DNA of 64,000 nt from Steromphala cineraria (lineage: Eukaryota; Mollusca; Gastropoda; Trochida; Trochidae). The notes under the pieces were generated by a model. That model worked only from the letters and a program-made list of their open reading frames with translations, ran no database searches and was not told the origin of the DNA. A program made the position numbers and the translations under genes. The stretch spans positions 8,290,708-8,354,707 of the forward strand of contig OU744725.1 in the NCBI GenBank assembly GCA_916613615.1, written 5' to 3'. Positions 1 through 12,471 of this stretch are shown here, in pieces (within the stretch, counting starts at the first letter, position 1; the number at the start of each line of letters is the position of its first letter).

Positions 1-509
1 TGAAAATCTTATGAACATCAATGTACCATTATTTGTGCTTGATATATTGTTGCCACTGATCAGGCACTCGCTACTCCTCCATACCAATCGAGACTATCAA
101 GGACACTATCAAGATCTTTTTAAGTACATTCTGTCAATTATCATTATCACTCGAAATGATTTAAATATGATTAAAAACAATAGCAATCAGCGTAACTGGT
201 GACGTTTAATGATGATTATCGAACTCAATAATCATATATTGATAAGAAATCACAAGTGGGTATTTATTGACAGAACTGATTTTAGCGAAAACATGAAGAA
301 TCGATGTGTTATGAAATAAAATCACTATGGTGCTTGTCATCACATTTTTTCAAACATTAAACTAGAAGGTATACCTCTATATGTATCCTCATGCCACAAT
401 AAAGTGAACCAGTTCCACATGATTTTCATTTATTTATTGGCCAATTGGCCAATCATAGAAGAAAGGTTTCAAACTATGAAGTCAATCGCATTGATTTCTA
501 AGGCAGAAC
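1..509. other. AT-rich non-coding flank
   Basis: I see no exon, domain or repeat that I can name here. Open frames are short and show no coding pattern. Confidence 0.5.
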
Positions 510-528
510 ATATATATATATATATATA
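510..528. repeat. (AT)n microsatellite
   Basis: About nine to ten uninterrupted AT dinucleotides directly precede the left end of the Penelope-like inverted pair. A similar AT run lies just beyond the right arm, near 2191-2205. Confidence 0.9.
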
Positions 529-600
529 AGTATAAAGCAAAGTCGGGTTGCTACAGTATCATCGTACCACTACAGGTCTGTTTCATGCAAATTGCAATTA

Positions 601-1266
601 TCAAGTTGTAGCTTGGTGTTGTGTCTCGCCACTTTTCTTACATGTGCGCTTTGGTTTAGTGACTGATTGGTTGGCTTTGGTTGTGTTTTGGCGATGTGTT
701 TTTACGTTTCTGGGGTTTCTGCGTTTTTGAGCTGGTGTTTGTTTTTGGCTGTTTTTGACTAGGAATTTGTTGTTGTGCCTGCAGGTGTTTACTAATTCGT
801 TTCTTTTATTGAGGGTTGCCATTTCCGGTTTACAAATGATTATGTACTTCTCATATATGCAAAGGCTGCATCTTTTGCTGGTGTTTGTGTATGCCTTAGC
901 TTTGCCAACAATGGACCATTCAATGTTGTAGTTTGAGTTGTTTTCTTTAAGTTGCCAAATGTGTTTGCTGAGGTCTGTTGTGTGTTTTTTGTTGGGGTTG
1001 TTGAAGGAGGACTTGTGGTTGTTTTATCTTGTTTTAAATTCGGTTTCTGTCAGGCCAACGAAAGTTTCCGTTTTGTTGTCTGAGGTCACTTTGGCTTGAT
1101 AGATGACTGATTTTTCAAGGCATTTTCCATTGAGGGAGCATGTAGTTTTTGTGCGACAGTTGCAGTTTTTGTCAACGTTTTTTTCTTTGGGAGTTTTGAC
1201 GTTTTTGTTGTTGCTGTCGATGATGTTTTAACGTTTGGCATGCAATTGTAACTGCGTTTAACAGTG
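601..1266 (-). pseudogene. Penelope-like GIY-YIG endonuclease fragment, left arm
   Basis: Read on the minus strand, this arm gives the Cys-rich linker (CNCR...CSLNGKC), then a GIY-YIG-type core seen as VIYQA and VGLTE, then the basic C-terminus with CSLC and LNKR motifs. This order is typical of the endonuclease module of Penelope-like retroelements. A frameshift near the start of the arm and an in-frame TAA soon after the VGLTETEF stretch make it non-functional. The fragment is truncated at about 1266 against the loop sequence. Confidence 0.8.
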
Positions 1267-2024
1267 CACACCAACGTCGGAAAGCAGTTCCTAAACATCC
1301 TCAACATATCTTTTTCCAAAACCAACCCCCTTGGCAAAATCTTCAACAAAAACACTGTTAAACGCAGTTACAGTTGCATGCCAAACGTTAAAACATCATC
1401 GACAGCAACAACAAAAACGTCAAAACTCCCAAAGAAAAAAACGTTGACAAAAACTGCAACTGTCGCACAAAAACTACATGCTCCCTCAATGGAAAATGCC
1501 TTGAAAAATCAGTCATCTATCAAGCCAAAGTGACCTCAGACAACAAAACGGAAACTTTCGTTGGCCTGACAGAAACCGAATTTAAAACAAGATAAAACAA
1601 CCACAAGTCCTCCTTCAACAACCCCAACAAAAAACACACAACAGACCTCAGCAAACACATTTGGCAACTTAAAGAAAACAACTCAAACTACAACATTGAA
1701 TGGTCCATTGTTGGCAAAGCTAAGGCATACACAAACACCAGCAAAAGATGCAGCCTTTGCATATATGAGAAGTACATAATCATTTGTAAACCGGAAATGG
1801 CAACCCTCAATAAAAGAAACGAATTAGTAAACACCTGCAGGCACAACAACAAATGCCTAGTCAAAAACAGCCAAAAACAAACACCAGCTCAAAAACGCAG
1901 AAACCCCAGAAACGTAAAAACACATCGCCAAAACACAACCAAAGCCAACCAATCAGTCACTAAACCAAAGCGCACATGTAAGAAAAGTGGCGAGACACAA
2001 CACCAAGCTACATGTACCACTTGA
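1258..2024 (+). pseudogene. Penelope-like RT C-terminus plus GIY-YIG endonuclease, right arm
   Basis: The plus-strand copy begins inside the reverse-transcriptase thumb region (VGKQF, then IFNKNTVK and SCMPN motifs). It needs a one-base frame change near 1396 to continue into the CxC linker and the GIY-YIG core. It carries the same TAA as the left arm, at about 1543-1545. The end of the frame (1797-2024) is a basic tail ending in TGA or TAA-rich 3' UTR. Without the stop and the frameshift it would be a normal endonuclease module, so this is a dead copy. Confidence 0.8.
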
Positions 2025-2098
2025 TAATTGCAATTTGCATGAAACAGACCTGTAGTGGTACGATGATACTGTAGCAACCCGATTTTGCTTTATATTTA

Positions 2099-2329
2099 TC
2101 AAGCTCCATTTCCCAAATGTTGAGCACTTTGCCTAATATTTACAAGGCCAACTCATACAAAACCACACTGGTTTTTGTATTTTTCTTACATATATATATA
2201 TATAGATATATAACTGTTATTTGTAAGTAACATAATGTTTAACATAAAGATACTTCAAAATGAGTGTTAAGCGACTGTTTGAGTCTGAAGCTCGAATGTT
2301 TGTCTATTTTCTATTATCCTAACTTCTGG
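2099..2329. other. Non-coding spacer
   Basis: A short AT run lies near 2191-2205. I see nothing else. Confidence 0.5.
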
Positions 2330-2775
2330 TCATAAATGTCTACAATAATGGTCATCGTCAGATGCTTTTGCTCACTAGAAAAAAAATCCTTCAAAATTAG
2401 GTGATTTATTTAGAAAAAAATGTCTGCAAGACTCGTTTGATCTTCTAAAAATGACAGACAATAGTCCGGAAAATGTAATTGTCTATTTGCAACAATCTCT
2501 TGGGACATTTTGGAATATGTTTAGTTTAGTATACCAAAATTATCAGATGCCAAAAAACTTGTCTGATCACAGATCAAAGTACTCTCTTATTTGTAATGGG
2601 CTCAGAATGACTGCTCGCCTTCCAAAAGTCATATCTCATTACATATAATGGTACCTGGTATACGGAAAGTCACGTTTGTACACCTTGTAAGCCCGAATTG
2701 TAAATAATTCCCACTCACATGAAACATCACACTGTCCAAGTCTTTGAACATTGTACTTTGAGTTAATCAATATTC
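2330..2775 (+). repeat. Unclassified dispersed repeat, copy 1
   Basis: This copy aligns by eye over about 440 bp with 9230-9690 in the same orientation. Shared blocks include CTCGTTTGATCTTCT, ATTATCAGATGCC and CATTACATATAATGGTACCT. There are many substitutions and small indels, and no coding potential common to the two copies. The family is unknown. Confidence 0.75.
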
Positions 2776-4680
2776 GATAAACTGTTACGTAAATACCTCT
2801 TTCACGTGACTTAATGTCTATACAATCTTTTTTCTTTTACATCTGAAGATTCATCGAATAAGATTTCTAGTTTTCGAAAAAACAACACGCAAATTTGTAA
2901 TTTCAACAGGGCAGAACATAGAAATAGATAACATATTTGATGTACAGATAATGAAACCTATAAACAATGAAACTCTTCATACTTCTTAAAGGGAAACAGG
3001 CTTGAACTCCTGTAAGAGTAAGAAAAGCCAGCATTTATGCATTGTTTTCAACTTCGTTTCCTAGACCATTGAACATATCTGTAGAAAAGAACCTTTTGTG
3101 TTTTGTCCAAATGTGTTACATCATCATGCTTTGTGATTGGTTGGTATCCCAATTAACATTATCATTTACCTTTGAATTTTCAAAAGGTGCACTTGATAAA
3201 TTTTATATTCTATAAGACAAGTCTTTTAACATACATAATCTTAACAAGTACAGAGCACTGATGCTGTCAAGGCTTCCGTCATGGCAAAGTGTCAAATCAG
3301 AAGAAAAGAAGTCGAAGAAACGAATAGTCCATCAATAAGGTCACGTTTCATGAATGATATATTGAATATTTTATGACAGCTATAAACACGTATCCACTGA
3401 CACTTGTGACATATATCCAGCGAGGGTCTGACATTTTGTCAATCACATCCGCCCAATCTGAATGTAGTCATTCTGGGTCGAAATATTAATCATTCACTGA
3501 TCAGGTCTTTGAGTGACCTTTACAAGAGACATAGATTCATAGTGCAAGGTTTGCGAAATAGATGTTTTATTGTGAAATACAGAGAACATTTTTAAGAATA
3601 GCTTAATCTTGCATCTCACCTTTATGATGGAGAATAAGAAGAAGGATACAGAAACAGCTTGGATATGCCAATAACAATAGAACTATTGGCAAAAGACACT
3701 TTGTGACAGTTTATTCCTTAGCACTAGAAAACAATGTTTGTGTGTAGATCGGGCCGGAAAGAAATGATACTTTATTCCTATGATATCTTTTCGGTGTTCG
3801 ATCCGTTGTTCTGTTTTACAAAACTTACGTAAAATGATTCATAACCTTTGAAGTGGTTTATGTAAAGTTTAAAATACAATAGCCCGTGCGTTAAGCTAAA
3901 GTCATCTTGATTAAACCTGTATCTACATATCTTAAATGAAAATTCAGAACAGTCCAATATCTACAGTCTACTTTCATTAATATTAAGTAAATGACCTACG
4001 CAACACTTCAACAAATATCTGCCGTATCTGCTGTGTATGTATGTTTTAATTTGTTTAATCGTTTAACACGCTATGGGTCTGTTGACAACCATAAAATGAC
4101 AATTGTCCCATTCATAAACTTACAATGTTTACAAAGATAGAACCACCGAGTAAAAGTAAAACGTAAGAGGAAGAGAGCAGGATGTTGAACCTTCAAGCTT
4201 CTTTCCGTCTTCTGTCTTGTTTGATGTCTCTTCCAGGAGCGCATAGGAACCCTTCTAGCTCTGGCGGTCCCAACACAACACACACGCAGTCAGGTTTTAT
4301 GTGAAGTGGTGGCATATGTATTAATGTTCAACAGTAACTAATATTAATGATTCTCAACATGACGTACGTTTCAATTTTTATATCAGAATAATAAAAGTGC
4401 CAATCAATAGTTCAATGTTTTTGATTTTTTTCTAGGAGTGAATAAAAAGAACATATGTTTGATAGAAGCAATACGGATTAAAGTTAGCATTTTATATCCA
4501 CCGTTATATCGAAGAAATGTAAATAAGGAACATTCAGTTGATTCCGTGCTAAGCCAATGGCAGACCATCGAGACGACACCTTGGTTTTCACTGTTCATTC
4601 AGTATGAATGTTTTAACTCCTTTATCTTTTCGATCCCTTTCTCCCTGATCTGTCTACTCTCTTTTGGATGGCAACATCCA
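2776..4680. other. Gene-free AT-rich DNA
   Basis: I find no exon with credible splice sites and no recognisable domain on either strand. A minus-strand open frame near 4071-4283 is short and of unremarkable composition. Confidence 0.45.
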
Positions 4681-4745
4681 CGTGTTTAATAACTGAAATA
4701 TTGTTCAAAACACGTTAAACACCATCTCACTCACTCACTCACTTA
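4681..4745 (+). repeat. Dispersed repeat tail with (CTCA)n, copy 1
   Basis: A 65-bp block, CACGTGTTTAATAACTGAAA followed by an ACACGTTAAACACC segment, ends in CTCACTCACTCACTCAC. It recurs almost base for base at 45,102-45,162. It looks like the 3' tail of a short retroposon that ends in a tetranucleotide repeat. A degenerate relative with the same tail lies near 32,437-32,474. Confidence 0.8.
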
Positions 4746-7052
4746 ACTTCTTTAGATGAATAATTAAATAGTTTAAACTACGAACAGACAAGAGTCTACT
4801 GACATTTGAGACATGAAACCAGAAAAAAACTGAAATTAAGTCAACATCAGCCCACCCTTGTTTGTGGACAGATTACGGTAAAAGCTATTAAGATTAATCC
4901 ATTGTAAATGATTACCAAGCATCCTAATTTCGAGTATTTGAAGGTTATTATGAAATTAATATAAATCGATATATATTGCTCCTGTTATTTTATTTTTATT
5001 GCAACGATTTTGGTTGTTCTGCAACGTCATTCAGTGACTTTACGATTACCAATATAATGACCAAGTTTACAATCGATTTCTACAAAGTAACACTGTGAGG
5101 TAGGCAGACGTTGTGTATTTTACTCCATTTCTATTTATTGTCTTCCTTTTAGGTTAACTATGAAAATGAATCACAGAGGGAGACCTAAACTATGTAATAA
5201 TAAAGTAGCTTATATTATTCATTAACAAATTGATATATAGACCTTGGCATTTATTTATCACCTGAAAAGATTACTTTACAAAGTCTGGTAAATACGTGTA
5301 GCTTGTCAGATCAATGATACTGCAGACCATTTAATTCAACTATTGTATTCTGTGTAACACAATTTTGAAAGCTATTTTATACTAAAATTTACCAATTGCC
5401 ATTTGCCAAGTTATGGATACTTATGGATACTTACATTTTAAAATCGTTAAAACAATTAATGTGTGTTTGAGTCGTGTCTTCTTCTATGAGTCCATCGTTC
5501 TTTGATTTATTCATATCTTATTACACAAGGGGTTAAAGAACTTTAGTTTGTCTAGGCAAATGGCTTCACAAAATATTGAATATCTTAAGAATTTTGCTGT
5601 TGCTATCTTTAGGCAGAAGAAATGTCACACGTTAGATTCACTTCATTGACCTCAAATCAATATGTCATAAAATAAATGATACAGTTTTGTTTACCAAATT
5701 TTAAAATCGCAAAAATCAGTGGTTAAACAATTATAACAATTTCTGAATGCTCAGAAATTGCTTGGTTAATAATTGTTTCAGATGTTTCAAGGTCAGTCTC
5801 AAGAATGGTTCCAATTAGCATTTTCTAAAAAAAAGAGTGCCTCAGCCCATTAACGAATTTTCTGATAAAGGTAATGCTTAATCGAATCTTAAAACCTATT
5901 CCACAAGAAAATGAAGAAATGTGGTGAAGACATTTGTATACTAGTTCCCCTTTGAAAGCGTTTGGCAATGTGTCCATATGATGATCAAGAAGATTTCTAA
6001 TTCTGTGATGTTCCAAATTTGATTTAATATGAGTCCCTGGCTCCGTCTGTCCGTCCGTCTTTCTCTTTGTCTGTGATCACATTGAAACGTGGCATATTGA
6101 CTAATCATCGCATGTAGTAGTGACTCTTGGGTTATTTAACTTTCTGGAGTTTTTTTTAATTTTGTGCGGTTTCCACAGAAACGCAACTTAGAAATGTGTT
6201 TTCAGAACAAAACTCGAAAACAGTTTGGCCTAGCTTACACAATCCCTTACAGCCAATAACTTACTTTGAGAATGGTTATAGAGAATTCCCAATGTTAGAT
6301 TGGGACACTAAATAGGGCTTCAACATTGGACAATGACAATTTTTTATCTGTAAGAAATAACGATCTGTACCGACATTAATCGATCTGTGGTGTGACTTGA
6401 GATGTCAACTTCATAACATTTGGAAATCAAAATTGACAATGAATCACTCAGAACTTGACAGTTCTCTGTTTACATTGTGACACAATTGTATGTCTTCAGT
6501 CGCAAGAAATGATGTCTCATGAGACAGCCACTGATAACTTAATGATGACTTAATGCTGGATGACATTTGGTACTGTCTGACAAACATCAAACATCAAAAT
6601 CCTTAAGCCACCTGAAGAAGAATGATGTTTGCTGAAAATTCTTATTCCTTGCATGATGAAACTCATACGTATTTATGTCTGTGACATGCCATACGTTCAA
6701 AGTCAAGTTGCTGACGAATGAACTAGATTTTACCAAACAGACTTAAAATTTAGGGAGTGCATCCAAAAGACTGTTATTTTTATAAGATCGTTCAGATGTC
6801 TTAGTCTCTTACTGCTGTGGCATATTGATAGTTTTTTCCTGTAATTAAAAATCAAAGAATATAGACCATTCAATATTTGGATCATACGGAAAGAAACATA
6901 TCAATAGTTTGTACTTTAACATAAAATCATAATATTTCACTTTGCACCGTTGCGTATACTTCTTAGTTTGTCTGCCTGTTGTCAATGTATTTGAATGCAA
7001 CTCATTATTTCAAAGCGTCACCTGATTTCCAAAAGAGGTCATGCTTAACGTT
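4746..7052. other. Gene-free AT-rich DNA
   Basis: No coding exon, RNA gene or nameable repeat is visible. A 10-bp duplication (TTATGGATAC twice) at about 5412-5431 is the only tandem feature. Confidence 0.4.
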
Positions 7053-7380
7053 TTAAAGGGGAAGAAGCACGTTTTTTTGAAATTTTATAATTTAATTTTG
7101 TTCACTGAAACTTGTTGGCTAATGTTTACTGTATTATTTTGATAGTGTCACAAATCTTATTATACAAACCAATTATCCATAGTCAGAAAACAAATTATGA
7201 AGATTCACATAAAGTCCATTGGCGGCTATTTTTATGTGAACACCTTTTATTCACTTCGTGGAAGATAATTTGCATGACTTTACATAATAAATTCAATTCA
7301 CTATTGCTTCATTTAGTTTAAATACACTGTCTTTTAATTGGAACCAAGTATTTTCATTTTTCGTGTTACTGTACCTTTAA
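7053..7380 (-). mobile_element. TTAA-flanked MITE, copy 1 (diverged)
   Basis: TTAA bounds both ends, with inverted ends resembling AGGGGCAGTAGCACG (here AGGGGAAGAAGCACG). The interior matches the other copies in reverse orientation, including CATAAAGTCCATTGGCGGC and the TTTAGTTTAAATACACTGTC block. TTAA target sites with short inverted repeats are typical of piggyBac-type MITEs. No coding capacity. Confidence 0.8.
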
Positions 7381-8363
7381 AGGGTCATTTGCGGATTATA
7401 TAAAATTACAATCATATGTAAATTCAGATATGTCAGTGCTGAAGATCGTACTCGTTTTGTTCACCAAATGACCTTAAATGCTTTATACAATACAATTCTC
7501 ATACTAATTACACTAAATTATATTCTATAGGTTAAATTGTAAGAGCACTTCTGCATTCGAACACCATTGTTTTTATATCTATCAAAGCGGAAAAAAAGTC
7601 ATGTAAAATAAAGATTCTCATCATTACTCTGCATTCTCATTCAGTGAATGAAAGACCACTCTGATCAATAAAACATACTTACTGTTTGTCTGATGACCAA
7701 CAGGGGACAAACGTTTATTTAGGAAAATAGGTATTCATCCTCTGGGACATTTGGACGTTCTTGTGCCAGTTGCGGTCCTTTGACGCGTTCATGTTTCCTA
7801 CGTCGCATGTGAGACTTTGACAGGAGACCCCAATCCAATCAAACCATCAAAGGACTGTCTGTATATATCTGAACAGTATACAGTTGAGTATATAGGACAA
7901 CGAAACTTGTTTAAAAGTTTAACATCCACTAGAGAATACAGTTCGCGTTGTACTCTTGATCTTTTATTGTTGTTAAACGATATTGTAAGTAAGACTGTAG
8001 ATATAACATTTCTTAGAGCTTTACATCACCTCACAATATAATATTCATTCTTGATTGGCTGATGATCGATACATAGACACGCATTCATATAATTTATCCA
8101 ACAATTTTGCTTAAAGTCACACGAGAGAAGTTGATGAGGATAAGTATAATTGCCATATCACTTATATCTCGTATTATTAAGATCGCAATTATTGTTTCCA
8201 CACATTTCATTTTCTATTTATAAAATTTTCAACAAGGCATCTCACTTGACCGTGTTATTATTTATCGAAATAAAATAAACTGCTTTTCGTGGTGTTCACA
8301 TTTATCAAGAATGAAACATATAAGTGATTGATCCAGTGATTTAGCGATGTCCTTAAAGAAGGC
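7381..8363. other. Gene-free DNA between two MITEs
   Basis: No supported exon. An open frame at 7817-8041 has no domain or splice context. Confidence 0.4.
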
Positions 8364-8714
8364 ATAAAGGGGCAGCAGCACTTGGAAATCTTATATTTTC
8401 AATGTTTTCAATGTTTCACTGATAATGGTACGCTAATGCTTAATGCACTTTTTTTGATAGTGTCACACATCTTATAACACAAACCAATCATCCATAGTCA
8501 GAGAACAAATTATGAGGTTTCACATAAAGTCCATTGGCTGCCATATTTGTTTGCATTTGTGTAAGAAAAAGGAATCGCTTGTCTGAACTTTACATCATAT
8601 ATTTGAATTATTACTGCTTCATTTAGTTTAAATAGATTGTCCTTCAATAGGAACCATTTATGTAATTTTTCTGGCATCACCTTATATTAAAAAAAACGTG
8701 CTATTGCCACTTCA
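8364..8714 (-). mobile_element. TTAA-type MITE, copy 2 (diverged)
   Basis: Same family and orientation as the copy at 7053. The ends read AAAGGGGCAGCAGCAC and CGTGCTATTGCCACTT. The flanking TTAA has decayed to ATAA and TTCA. Interior blocks CATCCATAGTCAGAG and CATAAAGTCCATTGG are shared. Confidence 0.8.
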
Positions 8715-9229
8715 AAATGACGTTTTTGGAATTAATTATGATATGACATTGGCGTTGTACTTCAACTGATCTTACCGAAACGTATCGTTATTTCAAATTA
8801 GTCTTATGAAGGACACCAAGTAGTTCATTCCTATTAAAAATATTGAATTAAAGAATAGGTTTGACATGTATAATCATTATAATCAACAATCGCGATGATA
8901 ATGGTGATTAAAAACAAGGTTCTGTGGAATTGGAGGCATTAATGAATGATAACAGAACCGCTTTAACACCTGTCGACATAGTATAATAAGTGGATTATGA
9001 AAGATATTAACTGATGTCGGATTCCAGTCCAGACAAATGAACGTTCTGATTCTTGCTTTCACGTTTGTTACAAAAGTTAAACTGCAAGCTTTCGATCAGA
9101 ATTGCTATGAGATTCTACAAAGGGAACAATAGTCCACAATATTAAAACTTTTCACTTTTCATTCTTGTGTTTTCTTAAGGCCAACACATACATGTTCAGT
9201 GTTTCCTATAATGATATTAACCTGCTTTC
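8715..9229. other. Non-coding spacer
   Basis: I see no gene or named repeat. Confidence 0.4.
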
Positions 9230-9690
9230 CAATGTCTTCAATGATAGTCACAATGCGTTTGAGCACAAATGTTTTATCACTATAGACCCTCCTCCTCCTC
9301 AACAGTAGACACTTTGGGTAAAAAAAATCTGCAATACTCGTTTGATCTTCTTCAACTGACAGACAATGGTTTTGAGAATGAGTTTGAGTGTTTCCGACAC
9401 TCTTACGTGACATTTTTAAATATGTTGAGTTTGATGTTTTGAAATTATCAGATGCCGAAAACTTTTCTGATCAAAGATCAAAGTTTTCTGTTCTTCTTTA
9501 AAGGATTTGAATGATTGGTCGCCTTCCAAAAGCTTTGTATCATTACATATAATGGTACCTGCGTGACAGATAGTCAATCCTGTACAACTTGCGTGCCACA
9601 TATGTAAATAATTGCTACTCACATCAAAAGAAACCTCACTCTTCCAAAGACTTTGGTTATGTACTTGGAGTTTACAATGTTTAAAGAAAC
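9230..9690 (+). repeat. Unclassified dispersed repeat, copy 2
   Basis: Partner of 2330-2775, about 6.9 kb downstream in the same orientation. Short minus-strand open frames inside (9159-9413 and 9416-9712) are not conserved between the two copies, so I treat them as chance. Confidence 0.75.
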
Positions 9691-9911
9691 TTAAACAATA
9701 AAAACTTTTCAAAATGAAAAGACTTTCTAAGTAAAATACAACTCCTTATTGTGATATATTGAATGAATGTCTTTATTTCCTCCAATGGCATTTGAAGATT
9801 ACAAGGCAAAAACAATATCAATCAATTATATACATGATGAATATTTAAAAGAAATTCAAATCATAACGGTGCACATTACAATATTTACAGGAGCGTTGTT
9901 TAAAAGTATTA

Positions 9912-10440
9912 ACTCAGAGAGATTCTTATATCATTAATATAGTGTGAGAATTCAAGTATTGCAGTTTGTCCATCTTCATTTGGAAGGCCATTAATGTCAA
10001 GGGGTGCAACACAGAATAGTGCCAAGGCATCGTCATCATCCAACATTTCAATATTCCCATAGACATCTAAATCAGGTATGTCAAGTAGTTTTAAATAGAA
10101 GTTATTTCATTGGCACATCAAATATTCACAATGTAGGATGACGTGTGCATCATGGTCATAGCAGTGTTTATTACAAAGTGTACATTCGTTTCAATTTGCC
10201 TTAGAACCAGTTTGTACAATTAGTTGTATATGGGCTTTGTAATCTGGGTATAGATCACTGAAAAAGTAACCCCTCAGTTAGGACAGTTAGGACACTCATT
10301 CAGATTTAATTTGAACTACTTATAGTCGATTTTGTCAAACTATACACTGCAGGCTTCGTTTAGGCTGTAGTGATCTAAATGTTCATGCTCCCATCTGTTC
10401 ATGCGGCGCTAGTCGAGAAGACCCATTCATTATAAGCATC
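9912..10440 (-). pseudogene. LINE ORF2 3'-end relic
   Basis: On the minus strand a conceptual frame shows a Cys/His motif of the form C-x2-C ... H ... H-C (ECTLCN, then HVILHC). This motif is typical of the C-terminus of non-LTR retrotransposon reverse transcriptases. An acidic stretch (DDDDALALF) follows, running to a stop near 9915. Upstream, an LRGYFFSDLYPDYKAHIQ-type stretch matches the usual preceding region. At least two in-frame stops make it dead. I cannot assign a clade from this much sequence. Confidence 0.65.
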
Positions 10441-12471
10441 TTAGCTTAAACTATTCTCACTTAAGAAATAATGCATCGCGTACTACAAAAATTGGAACAC
10501 TTTTTATATGGAAACCATTAAATATCCGATCTTGAAAACTGAGCTATTATACAATCTCTTTGCCTCTCCATCAGAACTTCAAAAAGATTCTAAAATATAT
10601 CATAAACATGTTTACTTATTAGCCATTGTAATGACATTACTTTTTGCATTTTTGATTATTTTCCTTGATTGTATTATAGTATTTCATGTCATCAGAATGT
10701 ATTCTAGTTAAATCCCCATATATGTATCGGAGCGGCATTTATATAAGCCTCTGGCTTGTTTGCTAAACCGTTTCATATTCATGAATAAGATATGTTAAAA
10801 CCATATGGAAAAGGTGACGTGAATAAATAACTGTGTATCCGCATATATGAAAAGGAAACTGGCAATAGCCAGTGTGGTCCTCCCCCGTGAGTACAATACA
10901 GATGTGACAGAGCTTTGTGGATTTAGATACAGTCTCACGGGGTTAAACGGAAGGAAGTTTTGTCTAGACATAAGCTTGTAATAGGTGAGAATACATTTAC
11001 CTTAAGTAGGAAGAGTTAATGTCTTCCTGTCTTCTGCTTAGAAGATAAGTATTTAGAGTACATGTATGCATAGATTGAGTGTACCTTACAAAGACATTAT
11101 TCATACATGTAAGTAAGCGTCGCTGACTGCCATGTCAAATTCAAATCAGATTCATTTTGGCTGGTATTTGTTCAAACATAGATAAGCATATGACAGGAAA
11201 TATTAATCGAACCTCCATTTCTGTTACTTACAAATCATATTCCGTTTGTTAAGAAAATAAATAGGTATTCATTGATATGGTTCCAAATCCACGTTCTTTT
11301 TTCAAAGGCAACACGGCTCAATTTAAAAAGCACAGGACATTTAAATTCTTACTTTGTGCAACTTGAAGGAAGTCTTATACTGATTTTACATGCTGGTTTG
11401 TAGTTCAAAAGTATTGTCTATATAAACGGAATGATAAAATAATAACATCGAGTTAGTTCTAAGGTTTACATTTCACCAAAAGTTCTATGGCGTGACAATC
11501 AAGTTATTAAGACACATGTCTTTGATACCTACACCTTAAAGAAAGTATTACAACCCCTAACTTTTGCTAATTTTCAATTTCACCCAAAATTCAACAACCA
11601 GTTTTAAGACAACCGACTATTCGCAATTAACATAAAATGCTTCTCGTATATCAGAATGAAAATGAATGAAAACTTTTACGTAGTACAGAATATTTTTTAT
11701 GTTTAACGACTTAGAGAAAGTTTTGCAACACCAATCTTTTCTGTATTTCTGCATAAATTATGTGTTCTGAAATCGACATGTTTTCGCGGTTTAACAGTTC
11801 TCCTGATAAATGCGTACCAAACGTAGAATTTATCAAACGGCCTCAAAGACAGACGATTCATCAAATACATTCGTGAATAACAGGGAGACAGCAGATAATG
11901 ACTCTCTTTCAACTAAAACATGTTTTACTTTTACATTTGACTGTTTTTCAAGGCGAATTAGATGACATTAAACCTTATTATTAAATCATGCATCTTTATT
12001 ATCTCAGTATTGCATAGCAAATCTTGAAGCTTTAGTACTGATCAAAAGTCGCATATGTAGTTGAACGCTTAAAGGAATTCAAATATAAAACTTGATCTAG
12101 AGATGTCAAACAGGTTGAATTTTAAGATGTTCGATCCAATGAACAGATGTCTGTACATTAGTTAAAATCCGGCCGTACACTAAACTTGTCAAAACTTTAA
12201 AACAGAGATATAATAAGACCGACCAATGAAAAAAGATGTATTCATGGCGATACCGCATGTCCTTTGCAGTCAGTAGTCAATGTTGCAGGTGTCCACAATT
12301 GGTTATTTGGTTCACGTCGGTTAGAATTTCATATCATTTTAACGAAATGACGTAAGTAAAGGAAAGACAGAAAACATAGCTATTTTCAAACGTGCCATTT
12401 TATACAACAAGATTACCAAAACATAAAACATAAAAATGTTATATATCAGATTGTGTTTAGGTATTTTGTGT
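10441..12471. other. Non-coding, includes 3' flank of the receptor gene
   Basis: This stretch holds the 3' UTR and downstream flank of the minus-strand gene ending at 12,472. A candidate minus-strand AATAAA lies at 11,995-12,000, about 470 bp past the stop. It also has a short duplication, GTTAGGACAGTTAGGACA, near 10,277. No other gene is visible. Confidence 0.45.

Larger units (their letters stand above)
525..2098. mobile_element. Head-to-head inverted pair of Penelope-like element 3' ends
   Basis: Two arms of about 735 bp are near-perfect reverse complements: roughly 525-1266 and 1353-2098, with a single-copy loop at 1267-1352. Each arm carries the 3' part of a Penelope-like retroelement ORF with its 3' end pointing outward, so the truncated 5' ends meet in the middle. 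The right copy extends further 5' into the reverse-transcriptase C-terminus, and that extra stretch is the loop. Both arms share the same premature TAA in the endonuclease frame, so the damage predates the duplication or was copied with it. Penelope-like elements are known to sit in inverted or tandem partial arrangements. The family call rests on the motifs described in the two arm entries. Confidence 0.85.

Noticed and set aside
548..822. Open frames on both strands of the left Penelope arm and its mirror
   Set aside because: They are mirror images produced by the palindrome. The real (dead) frame is the one with the GIY-YIG motifs.
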